A stretch of DNA of 37,213 nucleotides from Endozoicomonas ascidiicola. Its GTDB lineage: Bacteria; Pseudomonadota; Gammaproteobacteria; Pseudomonadales; Endozoicomonadaceae. Positions 9,003 to 16,153 of the stretch are shown here, one piece after another. The stretch spans positions 221,241 through 258,453 of the forward strand of contig NZ_LUTV01000006.1 of NCBI RefSeq assembly GCF_001646945.1. The letters run 5' to 3'. Numbering within the stretch: position 1 is the first letter of the stretch; every line of letters begins with the position of its first letter. Under the pieces are notes generated by a model. That model saw only the letters and a program-made list of their open reading frames with translations, was not told the DNA's origin and ran no database searches. The position numbers were made by a program, and so were the translations under genes.

Positions 9003-9025
9003 GAAATACTGAACAAAAGTTCAGC

Positions 9026-9152
9026 TATACCCAAAGTATTTCAAGTTGCCACGCGGCGGCAAGTAAGCGAACTCCGTGATCCTATAATAAGTAGGTGATC
9101 GGGGTGAGAGAACGCTGCCAATAAAGTGGTAAGTTGAAAGGCGATGGGTATA
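9026..9152 (+). repeat. ERIC-like (IRU) palindromic element filling the minC-minD gap
   Basis: A 127-base unit starts with TATACCC...TTTCAAGTTGC and ends with an inverted counterpart, AAGTTGAAAGG...GGGTATA. Its core AAGTAGGTGATCGGGGTGAG closely follows the ERIC consensus AAGTAAGTGACTGGGGTGAG, and 127 bp is the classical ERIC length. A second copy is at 35429-35580. The right end runs into the potential ATG start at 9144. Confidence 0.8.
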
Positions 9153-9179
9153 TTCGATTTTCTATCGCAGGATTCCACA

Positions 9180-9995
9180 TTGGCTCGCATAATTGTAGTG
9201 ACTTCTGGAAAAGGTGGTGTTGGTAAAACCACAACCAGTGCTTCCATTGCAACCGGATTAGCCCTGAAAGGCCACAGAACCGTTGTTATTGATTTTGACG
9301 TTGGTCTTCGAAACCTTGACCTTCTTATGGGCTGTGAGCGTCGTGTTGTATACGACTTTGTCAATGTAATAAATGGTGAAGCCGAACTTCATCAGGCACT
9401 CATCCGAGATAAGCGCACGGAAAACCTGTCAATCCTTCCTGCCTCCCAAACACGGGATAAAGAAGCCCTGACTTTTGAAGGCGTCGAAAAGGTTCTGAAT
9501 CTGCTGGCGAAAGATTTTGAATTTATTGTCTGCGATTCGCCCGCCGGGATTGAACACGGTGCCTTAATGGCGCTGTATTTTGCTGACGAAGCGATTATCA
9601 CGACAAACCCTGAAGTATCCTCTGTCAGAGACTCTGATCGCATTCTGGGGATTTTACAGAGCAAATCCCGCCGTGCTAAAGAGAATCTTGAGCCGGTCAA
9701 AGAACACCTGCTGGTCACCCGCTATAATCCAGAGCGGGTCACTAAAGGTGAGATGCTGAACATCACCGACGTTGAAGAGATTCTGGCCATCCCTTTGATT
9801 GGTGTTATTCCGGAATCAAGCTCCGTGCTAAAAGCATCAAATCAGGGCGTGCCAGTCATCTGCAATGACGAGACGGATGCCGGCCAAGCTTACAGTGATG
9901 TTGTTTCACGTTTTTTAGGAGAGAATCTCCCTCACCGCTTCCTCGAAGCGAATAGAAAAGGATTTCTGCAACGTATGTTCGGAGGGATTGGATGA
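9180..9995 (+). CDS. minD: Septum site-determining ATPase MinD
   Basis: MinD is a membrane-binding ATPase of the ParA/MinD family that recruits MinC and oscillates with MinE. The sequence from LARIIVVTSGKGGVGKTT onward matches E. coli MinD almost throughout: deviant Walker A KGGVGKT, IDFDVGLRNLDLLMGC, CDSPAGIEHGA, TNPEVSSVRDSDR, and the C-terminal amphipathic membrane anchor KGFLQRMFGG. The usual family start (M-ARIIVV) corresponds to TTG 9180, which has AGGA eight bases upstream. An ATG at 9144 is in frame and would add 12 residues (MGIFDFLSQDST), but its first codons lie inside the ERIC-like element, so I prefer TTG 9180 (271 residues). minE overlaps by four bases (ATGA). Confidence 0.95.
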   Translation: MARIIVVTSGKGGVGKTTTSASIATGLALKGHRTVVIDFDVGLRNLDLLMGCERRVVYDFVNVINGEAELHQALIRDKRTENLSILPASQTRDKEALTFEGVEKVLNLLAKDFEFIVCDSPAGIEHGALMALYFADEAIITTNPEVSSVRDSDRILGILQSKSRRAKENLEPVKEHLLVTRYNPERVTKGEMLNITDVEEILAIPLIGVIPESSSVLKASNQGVPVICNDETDAGQAYSDVVSRFLGENLPHRFLEANRKGFLQRMFGGIG

Positions 9996-10243
9996 GCCTT
10001 ATGCAGTTATTTCGTACACGTAAAGAAGACAACAGCGCTGCCATTGCCAAAGAGCGACTAAGAATCATTGTCGCCCATGAACGGGGCAGCCGGAACGGCC
10101 GTGACTTTCTTCCAGACATGGAACGGGATATTCTGGAAGTGATTCGCAAGTATGTAGAAGTACAGCAGGAATGCATCGACATTAAGCTGGACTCCCAGGA
10201 TGACTGTTCCATTTTAGAAGTGAATGTACAGCTGCCGAATTGA
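9992..10243 (+). CDS. minE: Cell division topological specificity factor MinE
   Basis: MinE stimulates MinD ATPase activity and drives pole-to-pole oscillation. It has 83 residues, close to the usual 88. The N-terminal membrane/MinD-binding helix region (LFRTRKEDNSAAIAKERLRII) leads into the dimerising topological domain with LPDMERDILEVIRKYV and the ending LEVNVQLP. The start codon overlaps the minD stop, so translation is probably coupled. The stop codon lies within the loop of a 9-bp hairpin. Confidence 0.95.
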   Translation: MSLMQLFRTRKEDNSAAIAKERLRIIVAHERGSRNGRDFLPDMERDILEVIRKYVEVQQECIDIKLDSQDDCSILEVNVQLPN

Positions 10244-10253
10244 GGGCAGCTGT
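10228..10253. terminator. Stem-loop across the minE stop codon
   Basis: ACAGCTGCC (10228-10236) and GGCAGCTGT (10245-10253) form a perfect 9-bp stem, with the minE TGA inside the 8-base loop region. It lies between convergent minE and the 2H phosphoesterase gene. There is no T-run, so it may cap both transcripts rather than terminate them strongly. Confidence 0.5.
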
Positions 10254-10262
10254 CGTTAACTC

Positions 10263-10997
10263 TCATTGACCAGAAGCGGACACCTTCACATCCAATCGCT
10301 TTACAGCTGTCCCAAAATTCCCAAGCTGGTACACAGCCATTTCTTCAATTCCAAACTCAAAATCCTGAAACGCTTCTGCTTCAATCCTCTCCAGAAATTC
10401 AATAGGGGCAAGGCCAATGGTCAAATGTGGATTGAAATACTCACCAGCTTGATCGGCAATATAGTTTTGAACATACTGCGTAATCAGTGGTTCGAATGAC
10501 ATACCGGTGTCGTTTTTAGCAAACGCTACTTCACTGCCGCCGAATTGAATAAATGGGTAAACTGCGGCAATCACAGCCTGTTGCAATAATTGGAGCGAAT
10601 CGACTGGTTTTATCACGATGCCAGCAAGGCCTTTTTCCGCCATCGCCATATGATAAAGCCCTGAGGCCATAAGCTTCAGATGCTGGTTATTAACCGCTGA
10701 TCTTACTTGCTCTATGGCCACCAGAACTGCAGGCAAGTCATACTCATCAATATAAAGCTGAACCAATGTGATATGCGGAGCGTGCTTCTCATCCAACAGG
10801 AACCCATCAGGGCTTTGTTCATGAAGCAATGCATTCCACTGCTTTGCCCTTGCCTCCATCGAGGAATCCGGTTTTAACAGCACATCAATAGCGATCAAAT
10901 GATCCGGGTGTTCTGCTAACGCTATAGACACCGTAAAGCACAAAATTATCACTGCTATGCTGCCAGAGCGTATGCTGCCAGAATGTTTCCAAGGCAT
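10263..10997 (-). CDS. Exported 2H phosphoesterase (2'-5' RNA ligase-like)
   Basis: This 244-residue protein shows the two H-x-T/S-x motifs that define the 2H phosphoesterase superfamily: H75-I-T77-L in HAPHITLVQ and H191-L-T193-I in [10 protein letters not shown]. Family members act on 2',3'-cyclic or 2'-5' phosphodiester bonds in RNA or nucleotides. The N-terminus carries a clear signal peptide, a hydrophobic run [16 protein letters not shown] with likely cleavage after ALA at residue 28, so the enzyme is predicted to be periplasmic or secreted, unusual for a family that is mostly cytoplasmic. It is divergent from apeB and convergent with minE. Substrate unknown. Confidence 0.75.
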   Translation of the reverse strand: MPWKHSGSIRSGSIAVIILCFTVSIALAEHPDHLIAIDVLLKPDSSMEARAKQWNALLHEQSPDGFLLDEKHAPHITLVQLYIDEYDLPAVLVAIEQVRSAVNNQHLKLMASGLYHMAMAEKGLAGIVIKPVDSLQLLQQAVIAAVYPFIQFGGSEVAFAKNDTGMSFEPLITQYVQNYIADQAGEYFNPHLTIGLAPIEFLERIEAEAFQDFEFGIEEMAVYQLGNFGTAVKRLDVKVSASGQ

Positions 10998-11077
10998 TTA
11001 CGGCGCCTCCCACAACATTGATTAACAAGCCACAGAGGCTTGTAGTAAGATCACAACACAACATGCAGGATAGCCTA

Positions 11078-12379
11078 ATGAGCACAGAATATTTTAATCA
11101 GGATCTTATCCAGTTCCTGAACGATTCACCAACGCCTTATCACGCTGTCGCCACGATGATGCACCGACTTCAGAAGGCGGGCTATGAATCACTTGATGAG
11201 TCTGAAACATGGACTCTGAAGACGGGCGGAAAGTACGTCGTTACCCGTAATGATTCATCCATCATCGCTTTTGTTCTGGGAAACACAGATCAAGGGGTCC
11301 GCATGGTGGGTGCACATACAGACTCCCCTTGTCTGAAAGTAAAACCACATCCGGAACTGAACAAACACAGCTACTTCCAACTGGGTGTCGAAGTATACGG
11401 CGGCGTGCTGTTAAATCCGTGGTATGACCGCGATCTTTCCATTGCAGGCCGGGTTCAATACATCAACAGCAAACAAGAGCTTTGCCAGCAGCTGATTAAT
11501 TTTGAAAAACCGGTAGCCGTGATTCCAAGCCTTGCGATCCATCTGGATCGAGAAGCCAATAATGGTCGTGCTGTTAATCCACAGACCGACATCCCCCCTA
11601 TTCTTTTTCAGTTAGGCGACGATGAAAAAGCCGACTTCCGTGAACTATTAAAAGAGGAGTTGGCTCGTCAAGGGCACACAGATTGTGAGTCGGTGATGGA
11701 ATACGACCTGTCTTTCTATGACACTCAGAGCGCAGCCGTCATCGGCCTGAAAAATGATTTTATTGCCAGTGCCCGTCTGGACAATCTGTTGAGCTGCTAC
11801 GTCGGCCTTGAGGCTCTGTTGAACAGCCAACCGTCTGACGTCACCGCCCTTTTGGTCTGTAACGACCACGAAGAAGTGGGCAGCGTTTCCACGACGGGTG
11901 CCCAAGGTCCTTTCCTGAAAAGCGTACTGGAAAGAATCTATGGCAACGGTGAACCATTGACCCGGGCAATGAGTAAATCCATGCTCATCTCCACAGACAA
12001 CGCCCACGGGATTCATCCAAACTACGCCAGCAAGCACGATGAACACCACGCCCCTGTTCTGAACAAAGGCGCAGTCATTAAAGTCAACGCTAACCAGCGT
12101 TATGCAACGAACGATGAAACCGCTGCCGTCTATCGGCTGCTTTGCCAACAAACGGGTAACCAGGTGCAGCACTTTGTTACCCGTTCTGATATGGCTTGCG
12201 GCAGCACTATTGGACCATTGACTGCCGGCGTATTGGGTGTTCGCACCCTCGATTTGGGACTGCCTACCTTTGGCATGCACTCAATCCGCGAACTGGCAGG
12301 CACTCGAGACGCCTACGAGCTAAGCAAAACATTGACTGAGTTTTTTGGCCTCAAACAGCACGCCTTCTCAAAAATTTGA
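11078..12379 (+). CDS. apeB: M18-family aminopeptidase (aspartyl aminopeptidase-like)
   Basis: A cytosolic zinc metallopeptidase of family M18 that removes N-terminal residues from peptides. It has 433 residues from ATG 11078, the usual length. That start has AGGA seven bases upstream and matches the family N-terminus ([14 protein letters not shown]); the longer frame from TTG 11018 would run over the promoter region. Metal and catalytic signatures are visible: GAHTDSP (first His/Asp), [10 protein letters not shown] (Glu-Glu), [12 protein letters not shown] and the late H in [12 protein letters not shown]. It is transcribed alone, with a strong stem-loop after it. Confidence 0.93.
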   Translation: MSTEYFNQDLIQFLNDSPTPYHAVATMMHRLQKAGYESLDESETWTLKTGGKYVVTRNDSSIIAFVLGNTDQGVRMVGAHTDSPCLKVKPHPELNKHSYFQLGVEVYGGVLLNPWYDRDLSIAGRVQYINSKQELCQQLINFEKPVAVIPSLAIHLDREANNGRAVNPQTDIPPILFQLGDDEKADFRELLKEELARQGHTDCESVMEYDLSFYDTQSAAVIGLKNDFIASARLDNLLSCYVGLEALLNSQPSDVTALLVCNDHEEVGSVSTTGAQGPFLKSVLERIYGNGEPLTRAMSKSMLISTDNAHGIHPNYASKHDEHHAPVLNKGAVIKVNANQRYATNDETAAVYRLLCQQTGNQVQHFVTRSDMACGSTIGPLTAGVLGVRTLDLGLPTFGMHSIRELAGTRDAYELSKTLTEFFGLKQHAFSKI

Positions 12380-12387
12380 TGCTTTAT

Positions 12388-12434
12388 CCAGAAACCTGTC
12401 GGATTTAACGAGAAAATCTCCGACAGGTTTCTGG
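12388..12434 (+). terminator. Perfect 16-bp stem-loop after apeB
   Basis: CCAGAAACCTGTCGGA (12388-12403) is perfectly repeated in inverted orientation at 12419-12434, around a 15-base loop, nine bases after the apeB stop. The stem is unusually long. No T-run follows, so it is a terminator-like or mRNA-stabilising hairpin. Confidence 0.65.
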
Positions 12435-12548
12435 CAAATTATGTAAATATGACCTGCTGGAATACATCTATTCACTTTCGTTTTAACTCAATACTTTAAA
12501 CCTTCCTATATTCCTGAGTCCTCATATAAATGCGGGTTTCCTCAGGAC

Positions 12549-14411
12549 ATGATTCCTCAAAGAAGCATTAAGTATCTTTGCATCCACCTGCTGGTTCTGT
12601 GTTTTTTCCAAAACTCTGCACAGGCTTTTTTGTCGGCGGGTTCACAAATTCCCCTGCGATACAGTTATGACGCCCTTGATGAAGAGGAGTTTGACTACAT
12701 CATCGTTGGTGCCGGCAGCGCTGGTAGCGTTATAGCCAGACGCCTTGCCCAGCATAAAGATTTTAAAATTCTGTTGCTGGAAGCGGGTAAACAGCCTCCG
12801 TTCAGAAGTTGGATACCCGCCGCTGCAGCCACTCTGCAAAAAACAGACCATGACTGGGGTTATCAAACAGAACCTCAAACACACTCTCACTTTGGATTTA
12901 AACAACAGCGGTCTTTCTGGCCCCGGGGAAAAATGCTGGGAGGATCATCAGGCCTGAATTATATGCTCTATGTTCGCGGGCATCGCGCCGATTTTGACCG
13001 CTGGTCACAATGTAATGGCTGCGAAGATTGGGCCTATGGCAATGTGCTCCAGTGGTTTTTAACGTCTGAGAAAAATCAGGATGAACTGTTGGCAAACAGT
13101 CCCTTTCATAACACCTCAGGCGAGATGACGGTCTCCCTGCCCGGTCAGCACAAACCCATACCCGAGGCTTTTATCAAAGCCTGTCAGGAAGCATCTTACC
13201 TTCATCTTCCAGATTACAATGGCGCATTGATGAATAATGGCTGTGGACTTGCTCAGGCTCATATTAATAATGGCTGGCGGGAAAGCACCAAATCAGCTTT
13301 CCTTGATAAGGCGGTGCTCTCGCCCCATGTAAAATTGATCACCAACGCTTACGCCAAACAGATTATCTTTAGTTCAGACGACTTAGAGAATAAGCGCCCG
13401 CGAGCCAAAGGGGTCATCTATTCACGGGAAAACATCCAAAGTAAGGTGTACGCGCGAAACGAAGTGATTGTTTCCGCAGGTGCCATTGAGTCCCCCAAAC
13501 TTCTTATGCTCAGCGGCATCGGACCTTCAGACCACCTTAAGGCCATGGGCATTCCTGTGGTAAAAGATCTGCCTGTGGGCAATAATCTGCAGGATCATCT
13601 CATGGTACCCATTCCCTATTCTGTTAACCAGCCAACGCTGTCAGAAAGGGACGATAACTGGCTATCGATCTTTAACTTTCTAATCGGAAGCGATAAACAT
13701 CTGCAAACGAATCTTGCCGAAGCGATAGGCTTTTTTCATACCGCAGAAAAGCCCCCTGAAAGCGCCCCTGATATCTATGCATTTATGGTTGCCACCAGCG
13801 GCACATCTAAAGACTTTATCAATTTCAATACCGACCCAGAAAAACTACCACTGTTAAAAGGCATCAGCAAAGCAGAACAAAAGCAGGGCATACTTAGAAA
13901 CTACGTTTACTTGCTGCCTTCATTAGCACACCCAAAAAGTAGAGGTACCCTCCGGCTCAACCCGGCAAACCCTGAAGGCAAACCGCTGATCGACCCTAAC
14001 TATCTTTCAAACCCCAATGATCTCGAATGTCTATTGAAAGGCGTTCGTATTATTGAAACCATCGCTGAGACTCAAGCATGGCGATCTATTGATGGTAAAC
14101 CCGAAGTCTCTCAAGTGAGTAGTGTTTGCAAACAGCACGTTTCAGGGAGTGATGATTTCTGGCGATGTTTCATACAGCACTTTGCCATGACCAGTTACCA
14201 CCCCGCTGGCACCTGTGCAATGGGCTCAGAAGATGAGAGTACCACCGTCGTACTGCCAAATTTAAAGGTGAAGGGTATCGAGGGTTTGCGGGTAGTTGAC
14301 GCTTCTATTATGCCTTACATTACCTCAGGCAGTATTCAGGCGCCGGTTATTATGATTGCTGAATTTGGTGCACACCTCATTTTCGATGAACACCAGAAAC
14401 ACCTGCCATGA
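12549..14411 (+). CDS. Exported GMC-family FAD oxidoreductase
   Basis: A 620-residue glucose-methanol-choline family flavoprotein. The N-terminus has a signal peptide (hydrophobic 8-20, likely cleavage after AQA near 26). Then come the FAD Rossmann motif VGAGSAG (53-59), the GMC signature 1 region WPRGKMLGGSSGLNYMLYVRG, signature 2 (SAGAIESPKLLMLSGIGP), and the C-terminal SYHPAGTCAMG with the catalytic His551. The usual second catalytic position (the GNxNAP motif) reads SGSIQAP, with Ser595 and Gln597 replacing the two Asn. Export and the segments NYMLYVRGHRADFD and NGCEDWAYGNVL resemble animal GMC enzymes more than bacterial BetA. Substrate unknown; a choline dehydrogenase role is not supported. 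An exported ADC-like gene is convergent, 9 bases away. Confidence 0.85.
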   Translation: MIPQRSIKYLCIHLLVLCFFQNSAQAFLSAGSQIPLRYSYDALDEEEFDYIIVGAGSAGSVIARRLAQHKDFKILLLEAGKQPPFRSWIPAAAATLQKTDHDWGYQTEPQTHSHFGFKQQRSFWPRGKMLGGSSGLNYMLYVRGHRADFDRWSQCNGCEDWAYGNVLQWFLTSEKNQDELLANSPFHNTSGEMTVSLPGQHKPIPEAFIKACQEASYLHLPDYNGALMNNGCGLAQAHINNGWRESTKSAFLDKAVLSPHVKLITNAYAKQIIFSSDDLENKRPRAKGVIYSRENIQSKVYARNEVIVSAGAIESPKLLMLSGIGPSDHLKAMGIPVVKDLPVGNNLQDHLMVPIPYSVNQPTLSERDDNWLSIFNFLIGSDKHLQTNLAEAIGFFHTAEKPPESAPDIYAFMVATSGTSKDFINFNTDPEKLPLLKGISKAEQKQGILRNYVYLLPSLAHPKSRGTLRLNPANPEGKPLIDPNYLSNPNDLECLLKGVRIIETIAETQAWRSIDGKPEVSQVSSVCKQHVSGSDDFWRCFIQHFAMTSYHPAGTCAMGSEDESTTVVLPNLKVKGIEGLRVVDASIMPYITSGSIQAPVIMIAEFGAHLIFDEHQKHLP

Positions 14412-14420
14412 TGTCGGATC

Positions 14421-15185
14421 TCAAAGCGGCTTGATTAACGCCCGAGTAAATGAAAATCTGAAATCACTCAATTTCAAAACAAGGCGGATTCGGCGTTTAT
14501 TTACGTCAGGAAACGCCCCCTCCCTGGCTGAAAACTGATCCAATTGCCCAACAGAAATATGAGCAGCATTTTGAAATGAAAACTGGTATGACTTCCCCTG
14601 CCAGTGTTGAATAATCATCAACTGCTTTCTCAAAAAGCCGGGTAGCACAACGCTGGTAAAATAAAGATTCTGAAAGAGGTACCAGGGAAACTGCTCATTT
14701 AAAGAAAATTTCATCTCCGCAATAGGCGTGCCATCCATTCCGGTTACATGTGTGATTTCTGTATGGTGTTTTCGATCAGTCACAAAAAGTGCCTGTTCTT
14801 TGGGTATACCCCAGTTATTTTGGCCATTCACCACACTGGTCATGGTAGAGACATAAATTTTGGTAATACTGGAGAAATCACCCTCAGGAAATGCACATTT
14901 ACCCGGAGAAAAGAGTATCTCGTCGTAGGCTCCCACTGGGGAACCACGATAGTGCACCAGCATAAACAGGCCTAAATAATCCACTATAGTCGGCCATGTT
15001 GCTTGCGTGGGCAAAAAACCATCCTGTCGCTCAATCGTGTCATTGGAATCCATTATGACAACCCAGGCATCTCCCTGAAGCACCCATGACGCTGGATAAA
15101 ACTCCGTCCCACCAAGAGCCTGAGAACAAACTACAAACATCAACAAATAAGCGTACTGCGAACACATTAAGAAATACGGTGTCAA
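14421..15185 (-). CDS. Exported acetoacetate decarboxylase-like protein
   Basis: The protein fits the acetoacetate decarboxylase (ADC) superfamily: FMLVHYRGSPVGAYDEILFSPG, then a central NWGIPKEQALF in which the Lys aligns with the Schiff-base lysine of ADC. The N-terminus is a signal peptide (YLLMFVVCSQALGG), so it is predicted to be outside the cytoplasm, where classical ADC would not work. I prefer the start TTG 15185, which has GAGG eight bases upstream; a longer frame begins at GTG 15206. It ends nine bases from the GMC oxidoreductase in convergent orientation, which may mean a shared substrate pathway or only adjacency. Function unknown; a binding or lyase activity on a beta-keto or fatty compound is possible. 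Confidence 0.65.
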   Translation of the reverse strand: MTPYFLMCSQYAYLLMFVVCSQALGGTEFYPASWVLQGDAWVVIMDSNDTIERQDGFLPTQATWPTIVDYLGLFMLVHYRGSPVGAYDEILFSPGKCAFPEGDFSSITKIYVSTMTSVVNGQNNWGIPKEQALFVTDRKHHTEITHVTGMDGTPIAEMKFSLNEQFPWYLFQNLYFTSVVLPGFLRKQLMIIQHWQGKSYQFSFQNAAHISVGQLDQFSAREGAFPDVNKRRIRLVLKLSDFRFSFTRALIKPL

Positions 15186-15206
15186 TTTAGATACCTCACA
15201 ACACAC

Positions 15207-15386
15207 AAAAGTGAGTTTTTAGAGTAATTGAAAAACGCCCTTTTCGCCCTGTGAACACCCGTGTTACACATACTTTCAAACAGCTACGCAAAGTCATGTC
15301 ATAAGTACAATTTCAGACTGCATATTTCCGGCCGATGTTGCTAACCTGTTTATAAAGCAAATCAAATAGTACAGGCACTTTACGGC
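15207..15386. other. Intergenic region upstream of the ADC-like gene
   Basis: About 180 bases of A/T-rich sequence that should hold the promoter of the minus-strand ADC-like gene. I see no RNA gene or clear promoter hexamers. Confidence 0.4.
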
Positions 15387-15563
15387 ATGAAAGTTCAGCA
15401 AAAAAATTCACGTACACAACAACCCGCTCCCCGTGGTCAAAATCCGTTTTCAATTCATCAAAGCACAATTACTTCGGTAAGACCTTTGCTGAAAGCATCC
15501 ACGACTCTGCCTGCTACCCGCTCATTTGATGAAACTGGCGGTTACATCAAAGGGTACAACTGA
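15387..15563 (+). CDS. Possible 58-residue small protein, unknown function
   Basis: ATG 15387 opens a 58-codon frame ending at TGA 15561-15563 in an otherwise empty 950-base gap. The product starts MKVQQKNSRTQQPAPRGQ and ends DETGGYIKGYN. It is basic and rich in Gln, Ser, Thr and Pro, without a membrane segment or signal peptide, and I recognise no domain. The ribosome site is weak (CAGG about 12 bases upstream). It may be a real small protein, or the surviving start of a larger, decayed effector-type gene. Confidence 0.35.
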   Translation: MKVQQKNSRTQQPAPRGQNPFSIHQSTITSVRPLLKASTTLPATRSFDETGGYIKGYN

Positions 15564-16153
15564 GTACCCCGCTCAGCCTTAAGTAGGTAATACTTTGTAA
15601 TCGGATATTTTGTTCATTTGACCAGGAAATAGTTCAAACCTTTGGTAGCCAAGCCTTAAGTCAGTGGAATCGCAAGATTTATGCTCCGAAAAATAGTCGA
15701 AAGCAAACTATCACCTACTTATAGATGGTAAAGTGCCTTATCCGGGAGACATTTCTCCGTCCCTGGAAATCTCTTCTATACACACTCTTCTGTAAAGCCT
15801 CTTTAAAGAACCATTGCTTTTTTCCGGTAGCCTTGCTGGAATAGAAGCATGTTATCTTTCAAAACCTGAAGGTTTTGGACTTCTGTTGACCAGCGCAATC
15901 GTCAAAGCACAGTAACTTTTAGGTGCAGATGAACACCAGCATCATCTGCTATCAACCATAGTAAGGCTGTATTATGCTGTATCCAGAACCATGGAGCACT
16001 CTCAAGTTATTAGCTCAAGTGATTCCCAATTCGAGCGATGATTTTAGAGTGACTCAACTTTAATTGCATCTAACTTGCGTCTAAATTGCGTCTAAGCATG
16101 TATGCTAGGATGGCACACTTAAACAGACAGAATGACACGGAGCCAAAGCCTCT
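15564..16153. other. Long non-coding region upstream of prc
   Basis: No open frame of useful length on either strand. It contains a small AAAACC-TGAA-GGTTTT hairpin at about 15861-15876 and, near its right end, the 11-bp triple repeat described separately. It is lower in GC than the prc gene. It could hide a small RNA or be the remains of a lost gene; I see no direct evidence for either. Confidence 0.5.
16064..16111 (+). promoter_or_regulatory. Triple 11-bp direct repeat at the prc promoter
   Basis: TTGCATCTAAC, TTGCGTCTAAA and TTGCGTCTAAG lie head to tail at 16064-16096. The 11-bp period equals one helical turn and the 7+4 layout is that of OmpR/PhoB-family response-regulator sites. A possible -10 (TATGCT or TAGGAT) follows at 16101-16111, and the prc start is about 45 bases further on. 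The arrangement suggests an activator site replacing or overlapping the -35. Confidence 0.45.

Noticed and set aside
11018-11077. 20-residue N-terminal extension of ApeB from TTG
   Set aside because: Lacks family similarity; ATG 11078 has a good ribosome site.
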